Counted from the stretch's first letter, positions 52,603 to 61,594 are shown. The stretch: DNA of 64,000 nt from JBBEAM01 sp942491105 (GCA_942491105.1 CALNZX010000001.1:62001-126000); one strand, 5' to 3'. The notes: generated from the sequence alone by a model not told the origin. A program made the numbers and translations.

Positions 52603-53310
52603 ATGCGACGTTTCTACAAGCAGGCCGCCGCCGCAAAGGCGGCGGGAGGGGCTGGCGCGTACGCCGTCTTGCTCGATGGCAAGCCGGTAAAAACGCCAGC
52701 CCGTCAGTCCCTGGAGGTCGAAAGCCGGCCGCTCGCCGAGGCGATTGCCGCGGAGTGGCAATCCCAGGATGAGGATATACGGCCCGAGAGCATGCCTTTG
52801 ATGGGCCTGGTCTGCAGCGCCCTCGATTTGATCCCCAAGCAGCGGGACCGCGAGGTTGCGGAGTTAGCCTCCTATGGCGATACCGACATGCTGTGCTATC
52901 GCGCCGATCGCCCGGCGAGCTTGGTCGAGCGGCAGGCGGCGTGTTGGCAGCCTCTGCTCGATTGGGCGGCGCGGCATCTCGACGCGCCGCTGGAAGCTGT
53001 CACGGGGATTAGCCACCGGCCTCAGCCCCGGACTTCCCTGGCCGCGTTGCGCCGCGCCATCGAGGCGCACGACGATCTGCAGCTCGCCGCGCTCTCCCTG
53101 GCGGTGCGCGCCAGCGGCTCCCTGGTCATCGGGCTCAGTGTCAGCCACGGCGCGTTGACTTCCGCCGCGGCTTTCGAGGCCGCGGAGCTGGATTCTAGCT
53201 ACGAGATCGAGCGCTGGGGCGAAGACTCGGAGGCCGAAAAGCGCCGCGCCGGCGTGCGTCAGGATATCGATGCCTCGGCGCGCCTCTTCGCCTTGCATGG
53301 CGGCCTTTAG
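52603..53310 (+). CDS. Atp12-type F1-ATPase assembly chaperone
   Basis: The 235-residue protein has the Atp12 family pattern: LLDGKPVKTPARQSLEVESRPLAEAIAAEW (about 23-50), SYGDTDMLCYRAD and LVERQAACWQPLLDW. It helps the F1 alpha subunit assemble and is typical of alphaproteobacteria and mitochondria. It lies 23 bases after the AsmA gene. Its stop overlaps the convergent oxygenase gene stop by 4 bases. Confidence 0.93.
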   Translation: MRRFYKQAAAAKAAGGAGAYAVLLDGKPVKTPARQSLEVESRPLAEAIAAEWQSQDEDIRPESMPLMGLVCSALDLIPKQRDREVAELASYGDTDMLCYRADRPASLVERQAACWQPLLDWAARHLDAPLEAVTGISHRPQPRTSLAALRRAIEAHDDLQLAALSLAVRASGSLVIGLSVSHGALTSAAAFEAAELDSSYEIERWGEDSEAEKRRAGVRQDIDASARLFALHGGL

Positions 53311-54302
53311 AGGCGCTTCGGCCCTCCGCCGAGTTCATAGAGGAAGGTGAGCAGCACGTAGCGGGTGCCCTTGGCCACCGGCAGGGCTTCGTGCAGCAGC
53401 GAGCAGGAGAACACCACCGCGCCGCCGGGCCCGGTGTGATAGACCATGTCGCCATACTCGGGGAAGGTCACTCCACCGCCTTCGAAGTCGTCGTTGAGAT
53501 TGAGGGTGAGCGCGAACTTGCGATGCTCGGTCTGCGGCGTCGAGTTATCGCGATGCGGACGAAAGTAGTCGCCGCGCCCGGCGATGTAGCCGCCGACCCT
53601 GAAAGCCTGCATGCTCCCCGTCTTGAAATGGAAGGCCTTGTAGGCTTCCGGCGCGATCCGCCGCATCACCAGCTGCTCGAGCTTTTGGTTCTTGGCCGGC
53701 GGCACGAAGTGATCCTGCCGGCGCTTCAGATCGAAATCGATGGCGCGGCCCTTGTCCGGCGCGGCCTCTGCGGTGCGGACATAGCCTTCGCGATGTTCTC
53801 GGCCCCAGTCCGCGATCAACTCGTCGCAGAGCGCGCGATCGAGGACATTGGGAATGATCAGCACCGGAGCGGGGCCCACTGCGGGCAGGCTGGGGAGCTC
53901 CAGAGCGGCGAGCTTTTCGGCCTCCAGCCCGGCCGCGAAGCTTTCCAGCACACGCTGATTGCGGTCCGTGATGACACAGACTCCGGGGCCGCCGTAGGCC
54001 TTTGTAATTTGTCCACTGGGATCGGCGAAGAGTCTGACCGGACTGTCCTGCGGCAAAGGCGGCAGGTCTTCGGGCGCGCAGTGGAACAGCGCCGTCGGCT
54101 GAAAGCCGCGCTCCGCCAGCTCGGCGAGCCGCCGCAGACAGGCCGCCGCCTGGACGGGCGGGCCGGCAACGAAGAGTACGCCCGCGTTGCCCAGGTAGCT
54201 GTCGTAGTAGGCCCCCATCTTTCCGCCCGTGCTAGGCAGCAGGAAGTTGGGTGCGCGGTCACCGCGCAGATAGGCCGGCCGGCCTGTCGAATGCATCGTC
54301 AT
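53307..54302 (-). CDS. Redoxin-like domain fused to 2OG-Fe(II) dioxygenase (prolyl hydroxylase type)
   Basis: From ATG 54302 the protein has 331 residues (54296 is also possible). Residues about 8-140 resemble an AhpC/TSA redoxin (GDRAPNFLLPSTGGKMGAYY, GVLFVAGP, RLFADPSGQITKAYG) but without the peroxidatic Cys, since the usual Cys position is in a Cys-free stretch. Residues about 150-331 are a P4H-type dioxygenase with HxD in RPHRDNS, the distal His in LLHEALPV and the 2OG-binding Arg in GTRYVLL. It may hydroxylate a protein or peptide. A long upstream frame to 54839 is antisense to the next gene and not used. Confidence 0.85.
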   Translation of the reverse strand: MTMHSTGRPAYLRGDRAPNFLLPSTGGKMGAYYDSYLGNAGVLFVAGPPVQAAACLRRLAELAERGFQPTALFHCAPEDLPPLPQDSPVRLFADPSGQITKAYGGPGVCVITDRNQRVLESFAAGLEAEKLAALELPSLPAVGPAPVLIIPNVLDRALCDELIADWGREHREGYVRTAEAAPDKGRAIDFDLKRRQDHFVPPAKNQKLEQLVMRRIAPEAYKAFHFKTGSMQAFRVGGYIAGRGDYFRPHRDNSTPQTEHRKFALTLNLNDDFEGGGVTFPEYGDMVYHTGPGGAVVFSCSLLHEALPVAKGTRYVLLTFLYELGGGPKRL

Positions 54303-54394
54303 CCATCCGCAACTATTGGACGGAATTGGGTGACATGGCCGGCGCGGCTTTGCAAGACTTGCCGCGGCGGCGCCGGAAGCTTTATCTCTAGGCC

Positions 54395-54820
54395 ATGGAA
54401 CATCTCGATCCGCCGGATTTGGAGACTTGGGAGGCGCGCCGTCTCTGGTTCGAAACATTGGAGGCCGAGGCCGCGCGGGCCGGCGCTCCGCGCCGCCTTT
54501 CGGAACAGGCCTGTGCGTTGGTGATTGAACTGCAAGCCGTATATTGCGCCGGCGCCTGGGCGGCGGCGGTGATTCTCGCCGGCGCGGTGGTCGAGATGCA
54601 GGCCGATAGGGTCGGCGGGCGTCTCGAGGCGAGCGGCGAGGATTTGCGCTGGCTGCGGCACAAGCGCAACAGCCTGATTCATGAAAGCCCGCAGGAGCCG
54701 AGTCTGACCATCGAGGATCAGTGGTCGCGGCGCGGCGTCTGGGAAGCCCACGCCAAGCGCGCCGTGAAGATCGTTTTCGAAGCCTTGTACCCGGAGGAAG
54801 TGAAGCTGGCTCATGGATGA
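54395..54820 (+). CDS. Small helical protein with HEPN-like RxxxxH motif
   Basis: I do not recognise this 141-residue protein as a named family. It is predicted to be all helical, acidic at the start, with ALVIELQAVYCAGAWAAAVI-type amphipathic helix and later LRWLRHKRNSLIHE. The last segment has R-x4-H followed by Glu, as in HEPN and DUF4145-like domains, where the motif is the RNase active site or a structural signature. It overlaps the acylphosphatase start by 8 bases and is probably in one operon with it. No toxin/antitoxin partner is visible. Confidence 0.7.
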   Translation: MEHLDPPDLETWEARRLWFETLEAEAARAGAPRRLSEQACALVIELQAVYCAGAWAAAVILAGAVVEMQADRVGGRLEASGEDLRWLRHKRNSLIHESPQEPSLTIEDQWSRRGVWEAHAKRAVKIVFEALYPEEVKLAHG

Positions 54821-55100
54821 GGAACGCCGCGCAATTCATGTCGTGATTACCGGACGGGTTCAGGGCGTTTGGTTTCGCGCCTGGACCGAGGAAATGGCCG
54901 CCGGGCTAGGCCTCGACGGTTGGGTGCGCAACCGCCGCGACGGCAGCGTCGAAGCCGTTTTCGCCGGCGCTCCACGAAGCCTGGAGATTATGGTCAAGGC
55001 CTGCTGGCAAGGCCCGCAGCTGGCCAAGGTGGCGAACGTGGCGGTCACGCCCGAGGCCGCGGACCCCGGTCCCGGCTTCAATACCGAAGAGACGGTCTAG
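54813..55100 (+). CDS. acyP: Acylphosphatase
   Basis: The 95-residue protein has the catalytic signature GRVQGVWFRAWTEEMA with the phosphate-loop Arg and GWVRNRRDGSVEAVFAG with the catalytic Asn. It hydrolyses acyl phosphates such as acetyl or carbamoyl phosphate. It starts inside the previous gene, and its stop is 1 base from the end of convergent lipB. Confidence 0.95.
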   Translation: MDEERRAIHVVITGRVQGVWFRAWTEEMAAGLGLDGWVRNRRDGSVEAVFAGAPRSLEIMVKACWQGPQLAKVANVAVTPEAADPGPGFNTEETV

Positions 55101-55101
55101 C

Positions 55102-55767
55102 CTAGCGCGCGAAGACTTCGTCGAAGGCGCTGCGCAGGGCGACGTCGACGTCCGCCAGCGTTACCGGCAGGCCGAGATCGGCCAAGGAGGTGATGCCGTG
55201 CTCGGAAATGCCGCAGGGCACGATCCCGCCGTAGTGGGAAAGTTCCGGCTCGACGTTGAGCGCGATACCGTGATAGCTCACCCAGCGCCGAACGCGCACG
55301 CCGATGGCGGCGATCTTGTCCTCGCGGCCGCCGCCGCGCCGCACCCAAATGCCTACCCGGCCTTGTCGGCGTTCACCCTCGATGTTGAAACGCGCCAGCG
55401 CCCGGATGATCCATTCCTCTAGATCCTGGACGTAGGCTCGCAGGTCTGGCCCGCCCGGCGCGTGGCGTTTCAAGTCCAGCATGACGTAAGCTATGCGTTG
55501 GCCGGGGCCATGGTAGGTATACTGTCCGCCGCGCCCGCTTTTGAACACGGGGAAGCGCGGCTCGAGAAGATCTTCCGGCTGGGCGCTGGTGCCGGCGGTA
55601 TAGAGCGGCGGATGCTCCAGCAGCCAGACGAGTTCGCCGGCACGTCCGGCATGGATATCCGCGACCCGCTGTTCCATGGCGGCGACGGCATCCGGGTAGG
55701 CTACGGGAGCGGATTCGATCCGCCACTCGAGCGGGAATTCTGAGGTTTTCCGGGCAGCGAGGCTCAT
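55102..55767 (-). CDS. lipB: Octanoyl-[acyl carrier protein]:protein N-octanoyltransferase LipB
   Basis: The 221-residue enzyme has RGGQYTYHGPGQRIAYVMLDL (His-rich active loop), the Lys in EDKIAAIGVRVRRWVSYHG and the catalytic Cys in IVPCGISEHGITS. It moves octanoyl groups from ACP to lipoyl domains in lipoate synthesis. lipA is not in the window. The start region (MSLAARKTSEFPLEWR) is divergent from maeB with a 116-base gap. Confidence 0.96.
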   Translation of the reverse strand: MSLAARKTSEFPLEWRIESAPVAYPDAVAAMEQRVADIHAGRAGELVWLLEHPPLYTAGTSAQPEDLLEPRFPVFKSGRGGQYTYHGPGQRIAYVMLDLKRHAPGGPDLRAYVQDLEEWIIRALARFNIEGERRQGRVGIWVRRGGGREDKIAAIGVRVRRWVSYHGIALNVEPELSHYGGIVPCGISEHGITSLADLGLPVTLADVDVALRSAFDEVFAR

Positions 55768-55883
55768 GCAGCGGAAGATAGCGTGGCGCAGCCCTTCCCG
55801 CCAGGGCTTCGGCCTTGCACTCCCAGGTTCCTCCGGTCATCTTCGCAGGAAAGCTGGGCGCAGAAAAAGGATTGAGGAAGTTA

Positions 55884-58169
55884 ATGGCTGAAGATCTGAA
55901 GGAAGCCGCGCTCTTTTATCACCGCCATCCGCGGCCGGGAAAACTGGAGGTCACCGCGACCAAGCCGCTGGGCAATCAGCGCGATCTGGCGTTGGCCTAC
56001 ACGCCGGGAGTTGCGGCCGCCTGCGAGGCCATCGTCGCGGATCCGAAGGAAGCGGCCAGCGTCACCGCGCGGCAGAACCTCGTGGCGGTGGTGACCAACG
56101 GTACGGCGGTTCTCGGGCTGGGGGCGATCGGCCCTCTGGCGGCCAAGCCGGTGATGGAAGGCAAGGCGGTCTTGTTCAAGAAGTTCGCCGGAATCGACGT
56201 CTTCGACATCGAGCTGGACGAGCTCGATCCCGACAAGCTGGTCGATATTATCTGTGCCCTGGAACCAACCTTCGGTGGTATCAACCTTGAGGATATCAAG
56301 GCGCCGGAGTGCTTCATCGTCGAGCGGGAATGCCGCAAGCGCATGGGCATACCGGTTTTCCACGATGACCAGCATGGCACGGCGATTATCGTCAACGCGG
56401 CGATCTACAACGGCCTGCGCCTGGTCGGCAAGGAAGTGCATGAGATCAAGGTTGTCGCCTCGGGCGCCGGCGCCGCTGCTCTTGCGTGTCTCGATCTGCT
56501 GGTTTCCCTCGGTGTGCCGCGCGAAAACATCTGGGTTACGGACATCGCCGGCGCGGTCTACGAGGGGCGGGTCGAGGAGATGGACCCCTACAAGGCGCGC
56601 TATGCGCAACGCACGGAGGCCCGCAGCCTCGACGACGTGATCGAAGGCGCGGACATCTTTCTCGGTTTGTCGGCGCCGGGGGTTCTGAAACCCTCGATGG
56701 TCAAAAAGATGGCGCGCGATCCGCTGATCATGGCGCTGGCCAACCCGACCCCGGAGATCATGCCGGAGGATGCGCGGGCAGCCCGCCCCGATGCGATCAT
56801 TTGCACCGGCCGCTCGGACTACCCCAATCAGGTCAACAACGTACTCTGCTTCCCCTTCATTTTTCGCGGTGCCCTCGACGTTGGCGCGACCACGATCAAT
56901 GAGGAGATGAAGCTGGCCTGCGTGCGCGCGATCGCAGACCTGGCCCATGCCGAGGTTTCCGAGGTGGTGGCCAAGGCGCATGGCGGCGACCAGACGGGCT
57001 TTGGCCGGGAGTATCTGATCCCCCGGCCGTTCGACCCCCGGCTGATTCTTGAGATCGCGCCCGCGGTCGCCAAGGCGGCGATGGAAAGCGGTGTCGCCAA
57101 GCTGCCGATCGCCGACCTGGATGCCTATAAGCAGTCGCTCGGCGAGTTTGTCTTCCGCTCCGGCCTCGTGATGAAGCCGGTCTTCGAACGCGCGCGAAAG
57201 GATCCCAAGCGCCTCTTCTTCGCGGAAGGCGAGGACGAGCGCGTGCTGCGCGCGGTTCAGGTTCTGGTCGACGAAGGCATCGCCAAGCCGCAGGTCTGCG
57301 CCCGGCCTAAGGTGCTGGAGTCGCGGCTGAAACGGCTTGGTTTGCGGCTTAAGGCAGGGGAGGATTTCGAGCTGGTCAATCCGCTCGAGGATCCCCGCTA
57401 CAACGACTATTGGCAGCACTATCATAGCCTGGTGGAACGCCAGGGCGTGACGCCCGACGTCGCCCGGACCACCGTGCGGACAAATGCCACGGTAATCGGG
57501 GCGATGATGGTCAAGCGCGGCGATTCCGATGCCATGATCTGCGGCGTCGAGGGGCTCTATCACAAGCATCTGCGCCACATCTCGGACATTGTCGGCAAGA
57601 CCGAGGGGGTGCACGATTTCTCCGCGATCAGCCTGGTCATTCTGCCCAGCGGTACCTACTTCCTCGCGGATACCTACGTGACCGAGGATCCGACGCCCGA
57701 GGAACTGGTCGAGATGACCTGTCTGGCGGCCCAGGCCGTGAAACGTTTCGGCATCGAACCCAAGATCGCTTTGCTCTCCCATTCCAACTTCGGCAGCTCG
57801 GGAGATGCCTCGGCGCAGAAAATGCGCGAGGCGATGCGGCTGCTGCATGAGCGTTATCCCGATCTCGAGGCCGAGGGAGAAATGCACGCCGACGCCGCGC
57901 TGTCAGAGCAGATTCGGCAGCATGTTTTCCCCAATTCCCATCTCAGCGGCTCGGCCAACTTGCTGATCCTGCCGACGCTGGATGCGGCGAACATCGCCTT
58001 CAACATGGTCAAGGTCCTGGGCGATGGCCTGCCGGTCGGTCCGATCCTGATCGGCGCCAAGCAGCCGGCGCATATCCTGACTCCTTCCGTCACTGCGCGT
58101 GGAATCGTCAACATGGCCGCGGTCGCGGTCGTCGAGGCCCAGGGGGCCGCCGCGATGGCGGAGGGCTGA
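55884..58169 (+). CDS. maeB: NADP-dependent malic enzyme, MaeB type
   Basis: From ATG 55884 (GAGGAAG site) the protein has 761 residues. Residues about 1-425 are malic enzyme (QRDLALAYTPGVAAACEAI, FHDDQHGTAIIV, VVASGAGAAALACLDLL). Residues about 435-761 are a phosphotransacetylase-like domain (FAEGEDERVLRAVQVL, SGSANLLILPTLDAANIAFN), typical of the regulatory MaeB type. It makes pyruvate and NADPH from malate, with acetyl-CoA inhibition known in the family. An upstream frame extension to 55815 is not used. Confidence 0.96.
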   Translation: MAEDLKEAALFYHRHPRPGKLEVTATKPLGNQRDLALAYTPGVAAACEAIVADPKEAASVTARQNLVAVVTNGTAVLGLGAIGPLAAKPVMEGKAVLFKKFAGIDVFDIELDELDPDKLVDIICALEPTFGGINLEDIKAPECFIVERECRKRMGIPVFHDDQHGTAIIVNAAIYNGLRLVGKEVHEIKVVASGAGAAALACLDLLVSLGVPRENIWVTDIAGAVYEGRVEEMDPYKARYAQRTEARSLDDVIEGADIFLGLSAPGVLKPSMVKKMARDPLIMALANPTPEIMPEDARAARPDAIICTGRSDYPNQVNNVLCFPFIFRGALDVGATTINEEMKLACVRAIADLAHAEVSEVVAKAHGGDQTGFGREYLIPRPFDPRLILEIAPAVAKAAMESGVAKLPIADLDAYKQSLGEFVFRSGLVMKPVFERARKDPKRLFFAEGEDERVLRAVQVLVDEGIAKPQVCARPKVLESRLKRLGLRLKAGEDFELVNPLEDPRYNDYWQHYHSLVERQGVTPDVARTTVRTNATVIGAMMVKRGDSDAMICGVEGLYHKHLRHISDIVGKTEGVHDFSAISLVILPSGTYFLADTYVTEDPTPEELVEMTCLAAQAVKRFGIEPKIALLSHSNFGSSGDASAQKMREAMRLLHERYPDLEAEGEMHADAALSEQIRQHVFPNSHLSGSANLLILPTLDAANIAFNMVKVLGDGLPVGPILIGAKQPAHILTPSVTARGIVNMAAVAVVEAQGAAAMAEG

Positions 58170-58176
58170 AGCCCAG

Positions 58177-59574
58177 ATGGTGGAGCCTCAAGTCGAGGAA
58201 AAAGCCGCCACACCTGAGGCCGAGGAGGACTCCGTCGGTCTCTCCAAGGAAGTCGTGCTGAACGTGCAGGAAGCGCTCGGCACCGCCGAACTGACTAGGG
58301 TGGAGGAGCTGGTTCAGCCCCTGCATCCCGCCGACATGGCGGATCTTCTGGAGAGCCTGACTTCCGAGGAGCGCGAGCTTCTGCTCAAGATCCACCGCGC
58401 GCAGCTGGAAGCCGAGGTGGTCAGCTACCTCGACGCGGGTCTGCGTGGCGAGGTCTGCCGCATTCTGGGGCCCAAGAAGGTCGCTGGTATCCTCAACCAG
58501 CTCGACAGCGACGATGCTTTGGAAATCTTCGAGGACCTGCCGGAGGATCTGGAGCAGAAAATCCTCTCCCGGGTGCCGGCGACGATTCGCAGGTTGCTGC
58601 AGGAAGGCCTGACCTTCCCGGAGGATTCCGCCGGCCGCTTGATGCAGCGCGAGATCGTCGTGGTGCCGCAGATCTGGAGCGTCGGCGAGACCATCGACTA
58701 CATGCGCAGCCAGAAGCGCAATCTGCCGCACGATTTCTACGATCTTTACGTGGTCGATCCCCGCTACAAGCCGGTCGGCAAGGTTCCGCTGAGCCGGGTG
58801 CTGCGCAACAAGCGGCCGGTCAAGATTCTCGACGTCATGGATACGGATTTCTATCCGGTGCCGGTGTCCATGGATCAGGAAGAGGTGGCTTACATTTTCC
58901 GCCAGTACGGCATCGTTTCCACGCCGGTGGTGGATGACGCGGGGCGCCTGGTTGGCGTGGTCACGGTCGATGACGTGGTGCACGTCATCGATGAGGAGGC
59001 CGAGGAGGATATCCTCAAGCTGGCTGGCGTGACCGAAACCTCGATCTACGCCGACGTGCTGCAGACTACGCGCTCGCGCTTCGTCTGGTTGCTGGTCAAC
59101 CTGGGCACGGCGGTCTTGGCATCGCTGGTGATTGGGCTGTTCGGCGCCACTATCGAGCAGCAGGTGGCCTTGGCGATCCTGATGCCGATTGTCGCTTCCA
59201 TGGGCGGAAACGCGGGGACCCAGACGCTGACCGTCGCGGTGCGCGCCATCGCGATGAAGGATCTGACCGGCGCCGCCGCCAGCCGCTTCGTCAGCAAGGA
59301 GCTGCTGGTTGGCTTGATCAATGGACTGCTGTTTGCCGTGATCACCGGCGGCGTCGCCTTGTTCTGGTTCGGTCAGCCCTTGCTCGGCGTTGTCATCGCC
59401 GCGGCCATGGTGGTGAATATGCTGGTCGCGGGCCTGGCGGGGACTTTGATTCCCCTGGGGTTGGAGCGTATCGGGGTCGATCCGGCGATCGCTTCCTCTG
59501 TGTTCTTGACGACGATGACCGACGTCATCGGGTTTTTCGCCTTTCTGGGCCTGGCGGCCCTGGTCCTGCTATGA
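58177..59574 (+). CDS. mgtE: Magnesium transporter MgtE
   Basis: From ATG 58177 the protein has 465 residues: an acidic N-terminal stretch, the MgtE_N superhelix (about 30-145; LHPADMADLLESLTSEER), two CBS domains (about 145-270; GIVSTPVVDDAGRLVGVVTVDDV) and five transmembrane helices (about 295-465) with the pore motif PIVASMGGNAGTQT. It is the Mg2+-gated inner-membrane channel. It is 7 bases after maeB and its stop overlaps the start of the next gene by 4 bases. Confidence 0.95.
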   Translation: MVEPQVEEKAATPEAEEDSVGLSKEVVLNVQEALGTAELTRVEELVQPLHPADMADLLESLTSEERELLLKIHRAQLEAEVVSYLDAGLRGEVCRILGPKKVAGILNQLDSDDALEIFEDLPEDLEQKILSRVPATIRRLLQEGLTFPEDSAGRLMQREIVVVPQIWSVGETIDYMRSQKRNLPHDFYDLYVVDPRYKPVGKVPLSRVLRNKRPVKILDVMDTDFYPVPVSMDQEEVAYIFRQYGIVSTPVVDDAGRLVGVVTVDDVVHVIDEEAEEDILKLAGVTETSIYADVLQTTRSRFVWLLVNLGTAVLASLVIGLFGATIEQQVALAILMPIVASMGGNAGTQTLTVAVRAIAMKDLTGAAASRFVSKELLVGLINGLLFAVITGGVALFWFGQPLLGVVIAAAMVVNMLVAGLAGTLIPLGLERIGVDPAIASSVFLTTMTDVIGFFAFLGLAALVLL

Positions 59575-60450
59575 GCGAAACCATGAAAGACTCCGGCTTT
59601 TCAGGAAACCCCCTCGATCCCGCGGCTGTGTCGGCTTACGCGCGCGACGGCGCGATCTGCCTGCGCGGCGCGATAGCGGCGCCTTGGATCGAGCGTCTGC
59701 GCGCCGGCATGGAGCGTAATCTGCGCGAGCCGGGTCCCTATACCCGCGGCTATACCGCCGATGGCAAGCCGGGGCGCTTCTTCGGCGACTACTGCAACTG
59801 GCAGCGGATCCCGGAGTATTACGATTTCTTCGCGGAATCGGGCGCCGGCGCCCTGGCCGCGGCGCTGATGCGATCGAAGACGGCCCGCATTTTCCATGAG
59901 CATGTCCTGATCAAGGAGCCGGGCACCGAGGAGCGCACGCCCTGGCACCACGACCAGCCCTATTACTGCGTCGACGGCAAGCAGGTGATCAGCTTTTTGG
60001 ATTCCGCTCGATCCCGTGCCCAAGGACATCTGCGCCGAATTCATCGCCGGGTCCCATGCCTGGGGCCGCTGGTTCCGGCCGACCAAGTTCGTTGGCGTGG
60101 ACTATCCTCATGAAGACGACCGCCTGGAAACCACGCCGGATATCGAGGCGGCGCGGGAGGACTACGACATCCGGAGCTGGAGTCTGGAGCCGGGGGATTT
60201 GATCGCGTTTCATTTTCTGACCCTGCACGGCGCTCCGGCCAATCCATCGCAAGGCCGCCGCCGGGCCTTCGCCGCCCGCTGGCTCGGCGACGATGCGGTC
60301 TATGCCGCGCGCGGTGGAGAGGTTTCCCCGCCTTTTCCAGAGATCGTCGGCAAGCTCGATCAGGGCGCGACGCTGCCGGAAGATCTTTTCCCCGTGATCT
60401 TTCCACGCGCCACGGCCGTCGCCGGCAAGCAGGATGGGAGAAATAGCTGA
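59571..60450 (+). pseudogene. Phytanoyl-CoA dioxygenase family gene broken by a +1 frameshift
   Basis: The first frame (59571-60113) codes for the N-terminal half of a PhyH-type dioxygenase: REPGPYTRGYTADGKPGRFF and the iron-binding TPWHHDQPYYCVDGKQVISF. The family sequence continues in the next frame from about 59999: WIPLDPVPKDICAEFIAGSH, then the distal His in LTLHGAPANPS and the 2OG-binding Arg-rich RRRAFAARWLGDD, to the stop at 60450. The break lies in a run of five T at 59994-59998; four T would restore one frame of about 292 residues. It is a pseudogene, a sequencing error, or less likely a recoded gene. Upstream and downstream couplings (GTGA/ATGA with mgtE, TGATG with the GST) suggest an intact operon. 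Confidence 0.85.
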
Positions 60451-61073
60451 TGTATCGTCTTTACTGGGCGCCGGATACCGGCGCGCTGGCTCCGCAGATC
60501 CTGCTTGAGGAATGCGGCGCCGACTATGAAATTCAGGAAGTGCACCGCGGCGCGGACGGCTTCGCCGATCCCGATTTTCTAAGGCGCAACCCTCTCGGCA
60601 AGCTTCCCGCACTGCAATTGGCCGACGGCACGGTGATGGCGGAGTCCGCGGCGATCGCGCTGCAAATCTGCGACGAGCATCCCGCAGCCGGGCTGTTGCC
60701 CGCGGCGGGCAGCGCGGCGCGGGCCATGGTTTATCAGTGCATTCTGTTTTGCGCGGCGGAAATCTATCCCGCCGATCTGCGCTACTTCTATAGCCATCGC
60801 ATCGCGGGGGCGGAAGCTGCGGAGGCCGTCAAGGCCCAGGGACTGCGGGACATGGAACGGCTGTTCGACCACGCCGCGGCGCACATGGTGCAAGGACCTT
60901 ACGTCCTCGGTGAGAGCTTCTCGGCAGCGGATGTCTACCTCTTCATGCTGCTCAACTGGCATCCGGACAGCGCAGGCTACCTACACAGCAGGCCGAAGCT
61001 TCGTGACCTCTGGGAGAGGTTACGCCAGCGGCCCTCCGTCGAACGCATCTGGCATATGAACTTCCCCGGCTAG
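60450..61073 (+). CDS. Glutathione S-transferase family protein
   Basis: The 207-residue protein has a thioredoxin-like N-terminal half (MYRLYWAPDTGALAPQILLEECG; the cis-Pro in GKLPALQLADGTVMAESAAI, with the Glu-Ser pair that binds glutathione) and the helical C-terminal half (LGESFSAADVYLFMLL, the N-capping box). The Ser/Thr/Cys active residue in the first loop is probably the Thr in PDTGA. Substrate unknown. Its ATG overlaps the dioxygenase stop (TGATG). Confidence 0.9.
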   Translation: MYRLYWAPDTGALAPQILLEECGADYEIQEVHRGADGFADPDFLRRNPLGKLPALQLADGTVMAESAAIALQICDEHPAAGLLPAAGSAARAMVYQCILFCAAEIYPADLRYFYSHRIAGAEAAEAVKAQGLRDMERLFDHAAAHMVQGPYVLGESFSAADVYLFMLLNWHPDSAGYLHSRPKLRDLWERLRQRPSVERIWHMNFPG

Positions 61074-61110
61074 CTGGCCATGTACCCGTGCTGCAGGGCG
61101 GCGCCAGAAG

Positions 61111-61139
61111 TTGACGTTTACGTAAACTGATTGTAGAGT
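61111..61139 (+). promoter_or_regulatory. Promoter with palindromic operator before the LiuR-type gene
   Basis: TTGACG (61111-61116) and TAGAGT (61134-61139), 17 bases apart, flank a perfect 12-bp palindrome GTTTACGTAAAC (61116-61127) in the spacer. MerR-family regulators bind palindromes between the -35 and -10 boxes, so this is probably the autoregulatory site of the next gene. Its position fits very well. Confidence 0.6.
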
Positions 61140-61177
61140 TTTCGCCGCACGATGCCCCAGCGAGAGGTCGCCTCCTC

Positions 61178-61594
61178 ATGGAGAAGCCCCTGACGATCCG
61201 CGAAATGCAGCAGCGCTTTGGCGTGACCGCGCGCACCCTGCGTTTCTATGAGGAAGAGGGGATGATCGCGCCGCTGCGCGAGGGCCAGCGCCGGCTTTAC
61301 CGCCGTGGCGAGCAGATCAAGATGAAGCTGATCCTGCGCGGCCGCAATCTGGGCTTTTCCCTCGCCGAAGTGCGCAAGATCATGGAGCTCTACGATGCCG
61401 AGCCCGGCGAGCTTGGGCAGATCGACTACCTGATCGAGCGGATCGAAGTACGCCGCGCCGAGCTATTGGAAAAACGCCAGCAGATCGACGACGTGCTGAG
61501 CGAACTCGATGGCTTGGAGGCGACCTGCCGCGCCGACCGGGAAGGACTGCTTGGCAAGCGGGAGAGCGACCTGCGTAGACAAAGGGCCGGGTGA
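61178..61594 (+). CDS. liuR: MerR-family regulator, LiuR type
   Basis: The 138-residue protein has a MerR winged helix (LTIREMQQRFGVTARTLRFYEEEGMIAP) and a coiled-coil helix. There is one Cys near the end (LEATCRADRE), so it lacks the paired Cys of metal sensors. The isovaleryl-CoA dehydrogenase gene two positions downstream fits the LiuR family, which controls branched-chain amino acid breakdown genes. The inducer is not shown by sequence. The stop overlaps the next ATG (TGATG). Confidence 0.8.
   Translation: MEKPLTIREMQQRFGVTARTLRFYEEEGMIAPLREGQRRLYRRGEQIKMKLILRGRNLGFSLAEVRKIMELYDAEPGELGQIDYLIERIEVRRAELLEKRQQIDDVLSELDGLEATCRADREGLLGKRESDLRRQRAG

Noticed and set aside
54303..54839. N-terminal extension of the oxygenase frame on the minus strand to 54839
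   Set aside because: The extra part is Arg/Pro-rich and antisense to the small helical protein gene. The family sequence starts at about 54302.
55881..57887. A 668-codon frame antisense to maeB, and a similar 671-codon frame at 61964-63979
   Set aside because: Same cause: shadow frames of GC-rich genes. The plus-strand enzymes have complete family motifs.
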